Source: Nostoc sp. WHI (GTDB lineage: Bacteria; Cyanobacteriota; Cyanobacteriia; Cyanobacteriales; Nostocaceae). From it: 41,644 nt of DNA. The notes beneath the pieces are model-generated. The model saw nothing but the letters and a program-made list of their open reading frames with translations, had not been told where the DNA came from and did not search any database. Both the position numbers and the translations under genes were made by a program. Shown one piece after another: positions 34,287-41,644 of this stretch (its first letter is position 1; every line of letters starts with the position of its first letter). The stretch lies in the NCBI RefSeq assembly GCF_015714725.1, contig NZ_WBKM01000349.1:1-41644 (forward strand). Direction: 5' to 3'.

Positions 34287-35456
34287 ATGAAAATATTACA
34301 AATTGTCCCCTCAATTTCTCTAATTTACGGCGGCCCTAGTCAAATGGTACTAGGATTAGCTCCAGCGTTGGTAAAAGAGGGAGTGGAAGTTACAATTCTC
34401 ACAACTGATAGTAATGGCGACAATGGTCAAGCACCTCTGGATGTTCCTTTAAATCGTCCAATTAAACAAGATGGCTATGAAATAATTTACTTTCGTTGTG
34501 CCCCGTTTCGTCGCTACAAATTTTCCCTAGATTTATTAAACTGGCTAAAATGTCATGCTCAAGAGTTTGACATAGCACATATTCATGCTTTATTCTCTCC
34601 CATAAGTAGTGCTGCTGCTATTGTGTGTCGTCAGCAAAAAATACCTTATATTTTGCGTCCTTTAGGTACTCTCGATCCAGCTGATTTACGCAAAAAGAAG
34701 CAATTAAAACAGCTTTATGTCGCAATTATAGAACGTCAAAATTTAGCTGGTGCGGCAGCAATTCATTTTACTAGCGCTCAAGAAGCCAAAATATCAGAGC
34801 GATTTGGCGTAGATACGCCAGATTTAGTAATTCCCTTGGGTGTTAAAAAAGAAGAGAAGGAAAATATCGTGTCTCAGCGATTCAATATTCCTGCTGAGAT
34901 CCCTTTGGTGCTGTTTATGTCACGAATTGATCCGAAAAAGGGGTTAAATTTGTTGATTCCGGCACTAGAGAAGCTGTTAGAAATTGGTTATGAGTTTCAT
35001 TTTGTCTTGGCTGGAACAAATCCCCAAGATCCAAATTACGAACAAAAGATAAAATTTCAGATTCAAAATTCACCACTGCGATCGCACACTACAATTACTG
35101 GTTTTGTGACTGGTGAACTAAAAGTTAGTTTACTACAATCTGCGGATTTATTTGTTTTACCTTCGTACTACGAAAATTTTGGGATTGCTGTAGCTGAAGC
35201 GATGGTAGCAGGAACACCGGTGCTAATTTCTGACCAAGTGCATATTTATCAGCAGGTACTTGATAGTGAGTCCGGTTGGGTGGGCGCAACAAATGTACAA
35301 TCACTGATTGAATTACTGCAAGAAGCTTTGCAAAATCCCGCAGAATGCCGACGACGGGGATTAAATGCCCAAAAATATGCATTACAAAATTTTAGCTGGG
35401 ATGCGATCGCACAACAAACTATTCAAGCCTACCAGAAAATTCTGGCAAACAAATAG
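34287..35456 (+). CDS. Glycosyltransferase family 4 protein (possibly HpsP)
   Basis: This is a GT4 enzyme of 389 residues from the ATG at 34287 (MKILQIVPSISLIYGGPSQM). An in-frame ATG 18 bases upstream is less likely, as it falls in AATGACTAATGAC spacer wording. The glycine-rich opening, HIHALFSPISSAAA, ILRPLGTLDPADLRKKKQ, VLFMSRIDPKKGLNLLIPAL, and the EX7E motif (FGIAVAEAMVAGTPVLISDQV) are complete. It is the last plus-strand gene of the polysaccharide run and converges with the DUF72 gene. I suspect hpsP. The sugar specificity is unknown. Confidence 0.9.
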   Translation: MKILQIVPSISLIYGGPSQMVLGLAPALVKEGVEVTILTTDSNGDNGQAPLDVPLNRPIKQDGYEIIYFRCAPFRRYKFSLDLLNWLKCHAQEFDIAHIHALFSPISSAAAIVCRQQKIPYILRPLGTLDPADLRKKKQLKQLYVAIIERQNLAGAAAIHFTSAQEAKISERFGVDTPDLVIPLGVKKEEKENIVSQRFNIPAEIPLVLFMSRIDPKKGLNLLIPALEKLLEIGYEFHFVLAGTNPQDPNYEQKIKFQIQNSPLRSHTTITGFVTGELKVSLLQSADLFVLPSYYENFGIAVAEAMVAGTPVLISDQVHIYQQVLDSESGWVGATNVQSLIELLQEALQNPAECRRRGLNAQKYALQNFSWDAIAQQTIQAYQKILANK

Positions 35457-35517
35457 TAACAGCAAAAATAGTTGTTATTATACCATCCCATGACTTGGAA
35501 ACTTGTGCATTTTGTAT

Positions 35518-36474
35518 TTACCATAAACTGAGTTGATTTGGGGGATGCTCAAGTTGATTCCAAGGTAGGGGTGCAACTGATGTACCACTTTGTTCCAATA
35601 GCTGTTGGAAGTGACGCGCACTGCTGGGCGTAGACGCGAAGCGGCTTGTCGTCAGACATCGCTCTTCTATTGGACAATGAACAAAGAAATAAATTCGCAC
35701 TCCCATCTGTAACCATTGCTGAATCTGCTTCGCCCACTCTTCCATAAACGGTTGATTCACTGATAAAGTAGGATGAGAAATAAACCGAATCAGAGTAAAA
35801 GGTGCTGTTACACTCAATTGCAACGGTAATTTAGGTTTACGCCGTTCTGATTGTAATTGAGGATCATCATCTCCGGTGTAGATGGGGCGTGAGTCCAACA
35901 ATACTCGTCCCACGCCTAGCTTTTCTAAAAGCGCCGTCAAATTACTCGCATGGGGTTCCTTAAACCAGTCGGGATGCCGAACTTCTAGCGCTAGAGGTGC
36001 ATCTGTACGCGGCCAAGCTGACAAAAAGCTCGTTAAATCGTCAAGCAATGCAGGTGCATAACTAGGTGGTAGCTGGGCAAATATCGGGCCAAGATGCTTA
36101 CCTAAAGGGCGCATCCCTTCCAGAAATTTTAAAGCAGTAAATGTATATGGTTGTAGTAACCCTTGATGGGTAATATCTCGCGGTAATTTTAGGCAAAATT
36201 CAAACCCTGTAGGTGTTTCAGCAGCCCAACGGGTTACAGTTTCTTGGTTAGGTACGGCATAGAAGGTAGTGTTACCTTCTACAGTGGTGAAGCGGCGACT
36301 GTAGAGGTGGAGAAAATCGGTGGTGCGAGTGCCTTGGGGATAGAGTTCGCCCACCCAACCTTTATACGCCCAAACAGCACAACCAATAAAAAAGTTCACA
36401 GTGCCTAAAAGTCTTGATGTATCATCTTCAATTTTACGATAGGTTCTGGCGATCGATGAGGCGAAGGAGGTCAA
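35518..36474 (-). CDS. DUF72 family protein (YecE-like)
   Basis: This is a TIM-barrel-like protein of the DUF72 family, function unestablished. Conserved parts are FFIGCAVWAYKGWVGELYPQ, FTTVEGNTTFYAVPNQETV, EFCLKLPRDITH, LALEVRHPDWF, and IRFISHPTL. The frame opens with a TTG (36474), since no ATG lies upstream of the core. A GTG at 36399 (VNFFIGCAVW) is the other candidate start and would place the core near the N-terminus as in many family members. Near the C-terminus, residues encoded at 35629-35663 (about CLTTSRFASTP) come from DNA resembling dispersed repeat wording (GCGTAGACGCGAAGCGGC) and may be an inserted segment. It is a single gene with no evident partners. Confidence 0.88.
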   Translation of the reverse strand: MTSFASSIARTYRKIEDDTSRLLGTVNFFIGCAVWAYKGWVGELYPQGTRTTDFLHLYSRRFTTVEGNTTFYAVPNQETVTRWAAETPTGFEFCLKLPRDITHQGLLQPYTFTALKFLEGMRPLGKHLGPIFAQLPPSYAPALLDDLTSFLSAWPRTDAPLALEVRHPDWFKEPHASNLTALLEKLGVGRVLLDSRPIYTGDDDPQLQSERRKPKLPLQLSVTAPFTLIRFISHPTLSVNQPFMEEWAKQIQQWLQMGVRIYFFVHCPIEERCLTTSRFASTPSSARHFQQLLEQSGTSVAPLPWNQLEHPPNQLSLW

Positions 36475-36523
36475 GGGTCACTAGTAATGTATTCTCCCCC
36501 TGCCCCCCTGCTCCCCTGCTCCC

Positions 36524-39500
36524 TTAGTGATGGCTAGTAAAAGGAACTTTGCCATCTTGACTAACATCTACCTCTTGAAGCTGACGACGACGTGGACTCA
36601 AGCGATGGCGAATGTTGCCAATGACGATATATAAAATTGGGACAAAAAACAGAGTCAAGAAAGTAGAGACAATAGTACCACCAGCGATCGCAGTCCCAAG
36701 AGATTTTCTACTAGCTGCTCCTGCTCCTTCGGGATTTACCAATGGCCAAACACCCAAGATAAAAGCGAAGGAAGTCATCATGATCGGTCGCAAGCGTTCT
36801 TGTGATGCTTGCACCGCCGCTTTGGTAATTGAAAGACCCCGCTCTTGCAGTTGGTTGGCAAATTCCACAATCAGAATGGCATTTTTACTTGCCAAACCAA
36901 TCAGCATTACTAAACCAACTTGGCAAAACACATCGTTAGCTAAACCGCGCAACATCTGCGCTGACAACGCCCCCAAAATAGCCAGAGGAACTGACAGCAT
37001 AATAATTATTGGGTCAACATAGTTCTCATACTGAGCAGCCAGCACCAAAAACACAAAGACAAGTCCCAATCCAAAAATTAAGGGCGCTAGACCACCAGAC
37101 TGTTTCTCTTCGGCGACGATCCCCGACCATTCATAGCCCATACTTGCTGGCAAAACCTTCTCTGCTAATTTCTCCATTGCTGTTGTTGCTTCACCGGAAC
37201 TATAACCAGGAGCGGCGGAGCCGTTGATTTCAATGGAGCGGAACAAGTTGTAGTGATTGATCGTTTGCGCCCCAGTAGTAGGAGTAATTTTCACAAAATT
37301 GCTCAGGGAAATCATCTGATTGGTAGCAGAGCGCACGTATAATTTACCGATATCCGCCGGGTTAGAGCGAAACCGAGCGTCCGCTTGGACATACACCCGA
37401 TAAGTGCGCTGTAGCAAATTAAAGTCGTTGACATACCGCGAACCCAAGTAAGACTGTAGGGTATTAAAGATATCGTCTACTTCTACTTGCAGGGATTTGG
37501 CTTTGTTACGATCTACTTCAATCAACATCTGCGGTGTATTTGCGCTAAAAGTGCTAAACACAGCTTGCAATCCTGGTGTCTGATTCCCGCTTTGGAGTAA
37601 CTGACCCATAACTTGCAGTAGGTTATTTAAACCACTGTTACCGGTTCTGTCTTGTAGCTGAAACTGGAAGCCGCCAAAACTACCCAAACCTTGAATAGAT
37701 GGCGGATTCACTGCGAAAATTCTCGCTTCGGGAATTCCCCCTAGCACTCCCCCCAACTTGGCAATAATTGCTTGTGCTGACTGTCCCGGTTCGTGACGCT
37801 TGTCCCAAGGCTGGAGTGTCGAAAAAATCGCTCCACTATTGGCAGAGTTACCACTAAAACCAAAGCCTCCGATCGCAAAAGTACCTGTGACTTCCGGCAA
37901 TTTCAGGATTTCTTTTTCCACCTGAGCCATGACTTTGCTGGTGTAGTTGAGTGAAACTCCCTCTGGCCCTTGGATAATGGTAATGAAATAACCTTGGTCG
38001 TCATCAGGGATAAAGGCTGTAGGTACGCTGATGTAAAGCCAGCCCGTCACCCCCAATAACAATATAAATACTCCCACGACGATCGCTTTGATCCGTGTCA
38101 AACCCTTGAGTACGCCTTCATACTCCCGACGCATCCACTCAAGAAACCTGTTAAACTGCCCAAAAATCCAACCCAACCAACCGCGTTGTCTTTGCCCCGG
38201 ACGCAGCAGCAAGGCGGAGAGAGAAGGAGTCAAGGTAATGGCCAGAAAGGTAGAAATTGCCATTGAAAAGGCGATCGTTAGCGCAAATTGCTTGTATATC
38301 TGTCCTGTAGCTCCTGGGAAGAATGCCACGGGTATAAATACAGCCATTAACACTAGGGATGTGGCAATTACTGCCCCGAACAGCTCCCGCATTGACTCAG
38401 AGGCAGCTTGTCCGGGTGACATCTCCTCATCTTCAATTAAGCGAGAGATATTTTCAACGACGATAATTGCGTCATCAACCACCAATCCTGTTGCCAAAGT
38501 TAAACCAAACATGGTCAGAGTGTTGATCGAAAATCCAAAAGCCTTGATAAAGGCAAAAGTCCCAATCAAGGTTAGGGGAACGACAATCACCGGAATGAGT
38601 GTAGTTCGCCAGTCTTGCAAGAAGATATAAATTACTAAGACGACTAAAGCGATCGCTTCTATCAACGTCTTAACTACTTCTGCTAGGGATGCTTCGATAA
38701 AAAGTGTTGTATCAAACGCCACTTGATATTCCAATCCTGGTGGAAAACTTTTCCTCAGTCGGATCATTTCAGCTTTCACTGCCTTAGCAACGTCTAAAGC
38801 ATTACTCCCCGGACTGGGAAATATCCCAAGACCCACACCTTCATTGCCTTTAAATCGCAGAAAAGTACTATAATTTTCTGCTCCCAACTCTGCTCGACCT
38901 ACATCTCTAAGCTTTACCAGCGTACCATTCTCAGATGTGCTGATCACCATGTCAGCAAATTCCTCTATCCCACTTAGTCTGCCAACAGCTTGCAAATCGA
39001 TTTGATACATCTGATTTGGTAATGTTGGCTGCTGCCCAATTTGCCCAGCACCCACCTGTAAGTTTTGCTCGTTGAGTGCATCGATCACATCTTGGGCGGT
39101 GAGGTTACGACTGGCAAGGCTGTTGGGGTTGAGCCACAAGCGCATCGCATAGCGGCGTTCACCAAAAATCTGTACCTCACCCACACCTTTGATTCTTTTG
39201 AGGGCATCTACTATGTAAAGGTCAGCGTAGTTGCTTAAAAAAATGTTGTCGTATTCTTTATCATTTGAGTACAGCCCGATCGCTAAGAGGATGTTATTAG
39301 ATTGTTTAGTGACGGTGACTCCAGTTCGCTGCACAACTTCTGGTAACTGAGGTTCGGCGATAGAAATCCGATTTTGCACATCGACTGCTGCAATATCTTT
39401 ATTACGCGATGCGTCAAATGTGACGGTAATCGTACTGTTGCCATTGTTACTGCTATTTGAAGTCATGTACTTCATGCCTTCAACGCCGTTAATTTGCCGC

Positions 39501-39700
39501 TCTAAGATAGTCGTAACGGTATTTTCTACGACTTCAGCATTAGCACCGACATAATTAGCAGTAACGTTAATTTGAGTTGGGCTAATCTCTGGATATTGAT
39601 CTGTGGGTAGTGTAGGGATACTGATAGCTCCTACCAGCAAAATGACAATGGCGCAAACACTTGTAAATACAGGTCGCTTAATGAAGAAATCAACAAACAT
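36524..39700 (-). CDS. RND-family efflux transporter, HAE1/AcrB-type pump
   Basis: This is the second RND pump in the window and closer to AcrB/MexB than the first. It has 1058 residues from the ATG at 39700 (MFVDFFIKRPVFTSVCAIVI). The longer frame adds 38 residues translated from spacer repeats and is rejected. Visible are the porter segment PTQINVTANYVGANAEVVENTV, TM4 with the proton-relay aspartates (GLVVDDAIIVVENISRLIEDEEM), the TM7 region AIVVGVFILLLGVTGWLYI, and the docking-domain tail. It is driven by proton flow and probably exports drugs, lipids or secondary products. It follows the adaptor gene at 40276-41595 with a 575-base repeat-filled gap. A TolC-type channel is not in the window. 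Confidence 0.95.
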   Translation of the reverse strand: MFVDFFIKRPVFTSVCAIVILLVGAISIPTLPTDQYPEISPTQINVTANYVGANAEVVENTVTTILERQINGVEGMKYMTSNSSNNGNSTITVTFDASRNKDIAAVDVQNRISIAEPQLPEVVQRTGVTVTKQSNNILLAIGLYSNDKEYDNIFLSNYADLYIVDALKRIKGVGEVQIFGERRYAMRLWLNPNSLASRNLTAQDVIDALNEQNLQVGAGQIGQQPTLPNQMYQIDLQAVGRLSGIEEFADMVISTSENGTLVKLRDVGRAELGAENYSTFLRFKGNEGVGLGIFPSPGSNALDVAKAVKAEMIRLRKSFPPGLEYQVAFDTTLFIEASLAEVVKTLIEAIALVVLVIYIFLQDWRTTLIPVIVVPLTLIGTFAFIKAFGFSINTLTMFGLTLATGLVVDDAIIVVENISRLIEDEEMSPGQAASESMRELFGAVIATSLVLMAVFIPVAFFPGATGQIYKQFALTIAFSMAISTFLAITLTPSLSALLLRPGQRQRGWLGWIFGQFNRFLEWMRREYEGVLKGLTRIKAIVVGVFILLLGVTGWLYISVPTAFIPDDDQGYFITIIQGPEGVSLNYTSKVMAQVEKEILKLPEVTGTFAIGGFGFSGNSANSGAIFSTLQPWDKRHEPGQSAQAIIAKLGGVLGGIPEARIFAVNPPSIQGLGSFGGFQFQLQDRTGNSGLNNLLQVMGQLLQSGNQTPGLQAVFSTFSANTPQMLIEVDRNKAKSLQVEVDDIFNTLQSYLGSRYVNDFNLLQRTYRVYVQADARFRSNPADIGKLYVRSATNQMISLSNFVKITPTTGAQTINHYNLFRSIEINGSAAPGYSSGEATTAMEKLAEKVLPASMGYEWSGIVAEEKQSGGLAPLIFGLGLVFVFLVLAAQYENYVDPIIIMLSVPLAILGALSAQMLRGLANDVFCQVGLVMLIGLASKNAILIVEFANQLQERGLSITKAAVQASQERLRPIMMTSFAFILGVWPLVNPEGAGAASRKSLGTAIAGGTIVSTFLTLFFVPILYIVIGNIRHRLSPRRRQLQEVDVSQDGKVPFTSHH

Positions 39701-39730
39701 GGGGATTGGGGATTGGGGATTAGGTCTTAG

Positions 39731-39909
39731 AGGATGTTTGAAAAGTATTGGGTGAATAGAATTCGCTACTGCTCTTTTTAAGGGGGTTGGGGGAATCAAA
39801 AGCCTGTGGGACAACTCTAGAAGACTTGTCTGTACACCGTAGCCTTTTTAAGGGGTTGGGGGGATCAATAAGTGCCTAAAATCACAGCCAAATACTTTTA
39901 AGACATCCT
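39731..39909. mobile_element. MITE-like element flanked by CTTAG direct repeats
   Basis: The ends AGGATGTTTGAAAAGTATT (39731-39749) and AATACTTTTAAGACATCCT (39891-39909) are inverted repeats with two mismatches. The element of 179 bases is flanked by CTTAG on both sides (39726-39730 and 39910-39914), a likely target-site duplication. It carries no ORF. Inside are a GGTGAAT-AGA-ATTCGC hairpin and a GTACACCGTAGCC repeat. A copy of the left end occurs at 18983-19018. Confidence 0.75.
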
Positions 39910-39972
39910 CTTAGGTTTAACACTGTCAATATGAGTTTGGATAAGACTGAAATTTCTATTTATTACGAGCTT

Positions 39973-40140
39973 CGGAACTCGGAACTACTAGCTTCGGAAC
40001 TCGGAACTTTAAGCTCGGAACTCGGAACTTCGAGATCGGAACTCGGAACTTTGAGATCGGAACTCGGAACTTTGAGATCGGAACTCGGAACTTCGAGATC
40101 GGAACTCGGAACTTTGAGATCGGAACTCGGAACTCGGAAT
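39973..40140. repeat. 21-bp tandem repeat array, 7 units
   Basis: The unit CGGAACTCGGAACTTTGAG plus AT (21 bp; the first copy 22) is repeated seven times, with a truncated eighth copy ending at 40140. Internally each unit is a doubled CGGAACT. The plus-strand frame would read SELGTLR heptads, but there is no ribosome site and the flanks are non-coding. Confidence 0.88.
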
Positions 40141-40275
40141 TTTTACAATTTTAACAAATATAAAATATATCCCTGACTTGTCAACACGGTTCGGTTAAGG
40201 CAGGAGACGCGATAAATCGCCGTCTCTACAAAGGACTGATTATTGTAAAGACGGCGATAAATCGCGTCTTTATTT

Positions 40276-41595
40276 CTAAGATTCTGGAACGATCGCAACA
40301 CCATCCCTAAGATTGAGCAGTCCTGAGATAATAATCTGATCTTCTGGCTGTAATCCTTCGATAACTTGGTAATGATTACCTCTGCTCTGGCCTAGCTTGA
40401 CTGGTTTTTGCCGAGCTACTTGTTGGGATATACCTTGGGGAGATTTTTCTGTTTCAACTACATAAACAAAAGTTTCTCCAGCTACACGAGTTACTGCTGT
40501 TGTCGGAATTAAGACTCCGGGGCGCTGATTCCAGATCACTCTCGCCCTTACCAATTCATCTGCACGTAGCTGACCTTTAGGATTGTTAAAGAGGGTTTTG
40601 ATCAATATTCCTTGTGTTTTATTACTGCTATTAGGTGCAATAAAAAATACCCTACTTCTATCTAACTTCTGACCTTGGGCGTTCAAAATATCCACTGGCA
40701 TTCCCTTACGCAACTGTGGCGATCGCTGTAGTGGTACAAAGATGTTAACTTCTAAAGGTTGATTTTGAGCGATAGTAACTAATTGTGTGGAAGTATTAAC
40801 CAAGTCACCTACTTTCACGGGGATGTCGCCAACTGTACCACCAAAGGGAGCGGTAATTTTGCCGTCCTGAATTTGAACTTGTTGGTTTTGAGTATTTAGA
40901 TTAGTTTGCTGCAAGGTTTTTTCAGCCTGCAATATGGTGGCTCGTTGGGCTTGAATCCTGGAATCAATGGCATCAAGATTAGTTTTAGCAGTGGCAAGTC
41001 TATTAGCAGACTGATTCCTAGCCAGTCGAGATACGGCTCCTTCCTCAGCTAAAGCGGAATACTTTTCGTAGTCCTGCTGGTACATTTTCACATAAAAAAC
41101 GTAGGATGGCCGTTCTGCTTCCAGAGATTTGAGTGTAGCGCGGACATTTTCCAGTTGGACTAAAAATGCCTGAGGGGTAGTATTGCTTCCTATTACCGTT
41201 GCTTGTTGCGCTCTAGAGTCTACTTGGATAATTGCTGCTCCTTCTGTGATTGGATCTCCCGATTTCACAAATATCTGAGTGACTTGACCCGGAATCTTTG
41301 GCTGGAGTGTGAGTGAGCGCTGGGATTTTAGGCTAGCAATGAAATCTGAACTTTCCTCAATTATGCCGCTTTGTACCGTCGATATTTTGACTCTTACCCC
41401 TTGAGGTTGAGTGTTAGCAGTTGAAGGTGCTGAATTTTGGGGAGTGAGCAAAGGCCAAACTATAGTTGCTCCGCCTCCTAACAATAATAGTGCTGCTAAA
41501 AATAACCACAGCGATCGCCTTTTTCCAGGAGGTGGTTCAAATGAGGTTTGGGGAAGATTGTCTTCAAAATCAGTTTTTGGCTCAGGGGGTGTCAT
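40276..41595 (-). CDS. RND efflux periplasmic adaptor (membrane-fusion protein)
   Basis: This is the adaptor partner of the pump at 36524-39700. Of 439 residues, a cytoplasmic N-terminus (TPPEPKTDFEDNLPQTSF) is followed by a membrane anchor (LWLFLAALLLLGGGATIVW). The lipoyl halves are IFVKSGDPITEGAAIIQVD and ITAPFGGTVGDIPVKVGDL. Between them are the coiled-coil hairpin (NVRATLKSLEAERPS, RLARNQSANRLATAKTNLDA) and, after the second half, barrel and membrane-proximal domains ending in VIEGLQPEDQIIISGLLNLRDG. The order adaptor then pump matches typical acrAB-type operons. Upstream, at the window edge, lies a GGGGGTA purine-repeat spacer. Confidence 0.93.
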   Translation of the reverse strand: MTPPEPKTDFEDNLPQTSFEPPPGKRRSLWLFLAALLLLGGGATIVWPLLTPQNSAPSTANTQPQGVRVKISTVQSGIIEESSDFIASLKSQRSLTLQPKIPGQVTQIFVKSGDPITEGAAIIQVDSRAQQATVIGSNTTPQAFLVQLENVRATLKSLEAERPSYVFYVKMYQQDYEKYSALAEEGAVSRLARNQSANRLATAKTNLDAIDSRIQAQRATILQAEKTLQQTNLNTQNQQVQIQDGKITAPFGGTVGDIPVKVGDLVNTSTQLVTIAQNQPLEVNIFVPLQRSPQLRKGMPVDILNAQGQKLDRSRVFFIAPNSSNKTQGILIKTLFNNPKGQLRADELVRARVIWNQRPGVLIPTTAVTRVAGETFVYVVETEKSPQGISQQVARQKPVKLGQSRGNHYQVIEGLQPEDQIIISGLLNLRDGVAIVPES

Positions 41596-41644
41596 GGCTG
41601 ATGAGGAATGTATTGAAGGAGGCAGGGGGTAGGGGGTAGAGGGT

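Larger units (their letters stand above)
39701..40275. other. 575-base spacer of repeats between adaptor and pump
   Basis: No gene was found. It contains a MITE-like element (39731-39909), a 21-bp tandem array (39973-40140) and two GAGACG-type repeats facing each other (40204-40272). An 81-codon plus-strand frame across the array reflects only the 21-bp period. If adaptor and pump form one operon, all of this is transcribed. Confidence 0.7.

Noticed and set aside
39701..39814. 38-residue N-terminal extension of the second RND pump
   Set aside because: It is translated from spacer and element DNA. The family start MFVDFFIKRPVF at 39700 is clear.
39931..40176. 81-codon plus-strand frame encoding SELGT heptads
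   Set aside because: It is an artefact of the 21-bp array, with non-coding flanks and no support for translation.
1..41644. CRISPR array among the tandem repeats
   Set aside because: The arrays are contiguous 7- or 21-bp repeats without unique spacers, and no cas genes are present.
1..41644. tRNA, rRNA or tmRNA genes
   Set aside because: No cloverleaf-type or conserved rRNA sequences were recognised on either strand by eye. A covariance-model scan could still find one.

Overview
The window looks like chromosome from a filamentous, Nostoc-like cyanobacterium. The octamer GCGATCGC (HIP1) occurs throughout, inside and between genes. Several encoded families are typical of that group: Uma2 nucleases, DUF29, WD40 arrays, the hormogonium-polysaccharide protein HpsL, and small proteins that resemble cyanobacterial ones. 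The spacers are full of short tandem repeats and small inverted-repeat elements. No rRNA, tRNA or CRISPR array was recognised.

Region 1 (1-16 kb) is mostly housekeeping and small accessory genes. It opens with the 3' end of a WD40-repeat gene. Next come ilvC (minus strand, branched-chain amino acids) diverging from a type II NADH dehydrogenase, then dapL (lysine/diaminopimelate). A cluster follows in which two Uma2 nuclease-fold genes flank a gene with a HEPN RNase-like motif. After it lie a small hypothetical gene and crcB (fluoride exporter), both on the minus strand, then a C-DES-like class V aminotransferase-fold enzyme, a MurG-like glycosyltransferase, a membrane protein overlapping a small ORF, a YjbQ protein, an unrecognised 249-residue protein, a Nif3-like protein and two small hypothetical genes.

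Region 2 (16-25 kb) is mainly minus strand. It holds a beta-CASP-like metallo-beta-lactamase protein with a cysteine-rich tail, an overlooked 40-codon membrane peptide, a DUF29 protein, a repeat-rich spacer, and an RND efflux pump preceded by its membrane-fusion adaptor. Region 3 (25-35.5 kb, plus strand) has an HD-domain phosphohydrolase, an oligopeptide-type ABC permease, a decayed glmM tail, and a polysaccharide cluster. That cluster is a frameshifted glycosyltransferase, the Wzy-like HpsL and four more glycosyltransferases. I read it as a hormogonium-polysaccharide locus (inference). Region 4 (35.5-41.6 kb, minus strand) has a DUF72 protein and a second RND adaptor/pump pair.

The most notable findings are the HEPN gene between two Uma2 genes, the glmM fossil, the poly-A frameshift in the first polysaccharide glycosyltransferase, the 40-residue peptide, three small mobile-element-like sequences with terminal inverted repeats, and the recurrence of 21-bp tandem repeats both in spacers and inside the adaptor gene. 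I do not see a clearly new multi-gene system. The Uma2-HEPN-Uma2 group is the best candidate for one.
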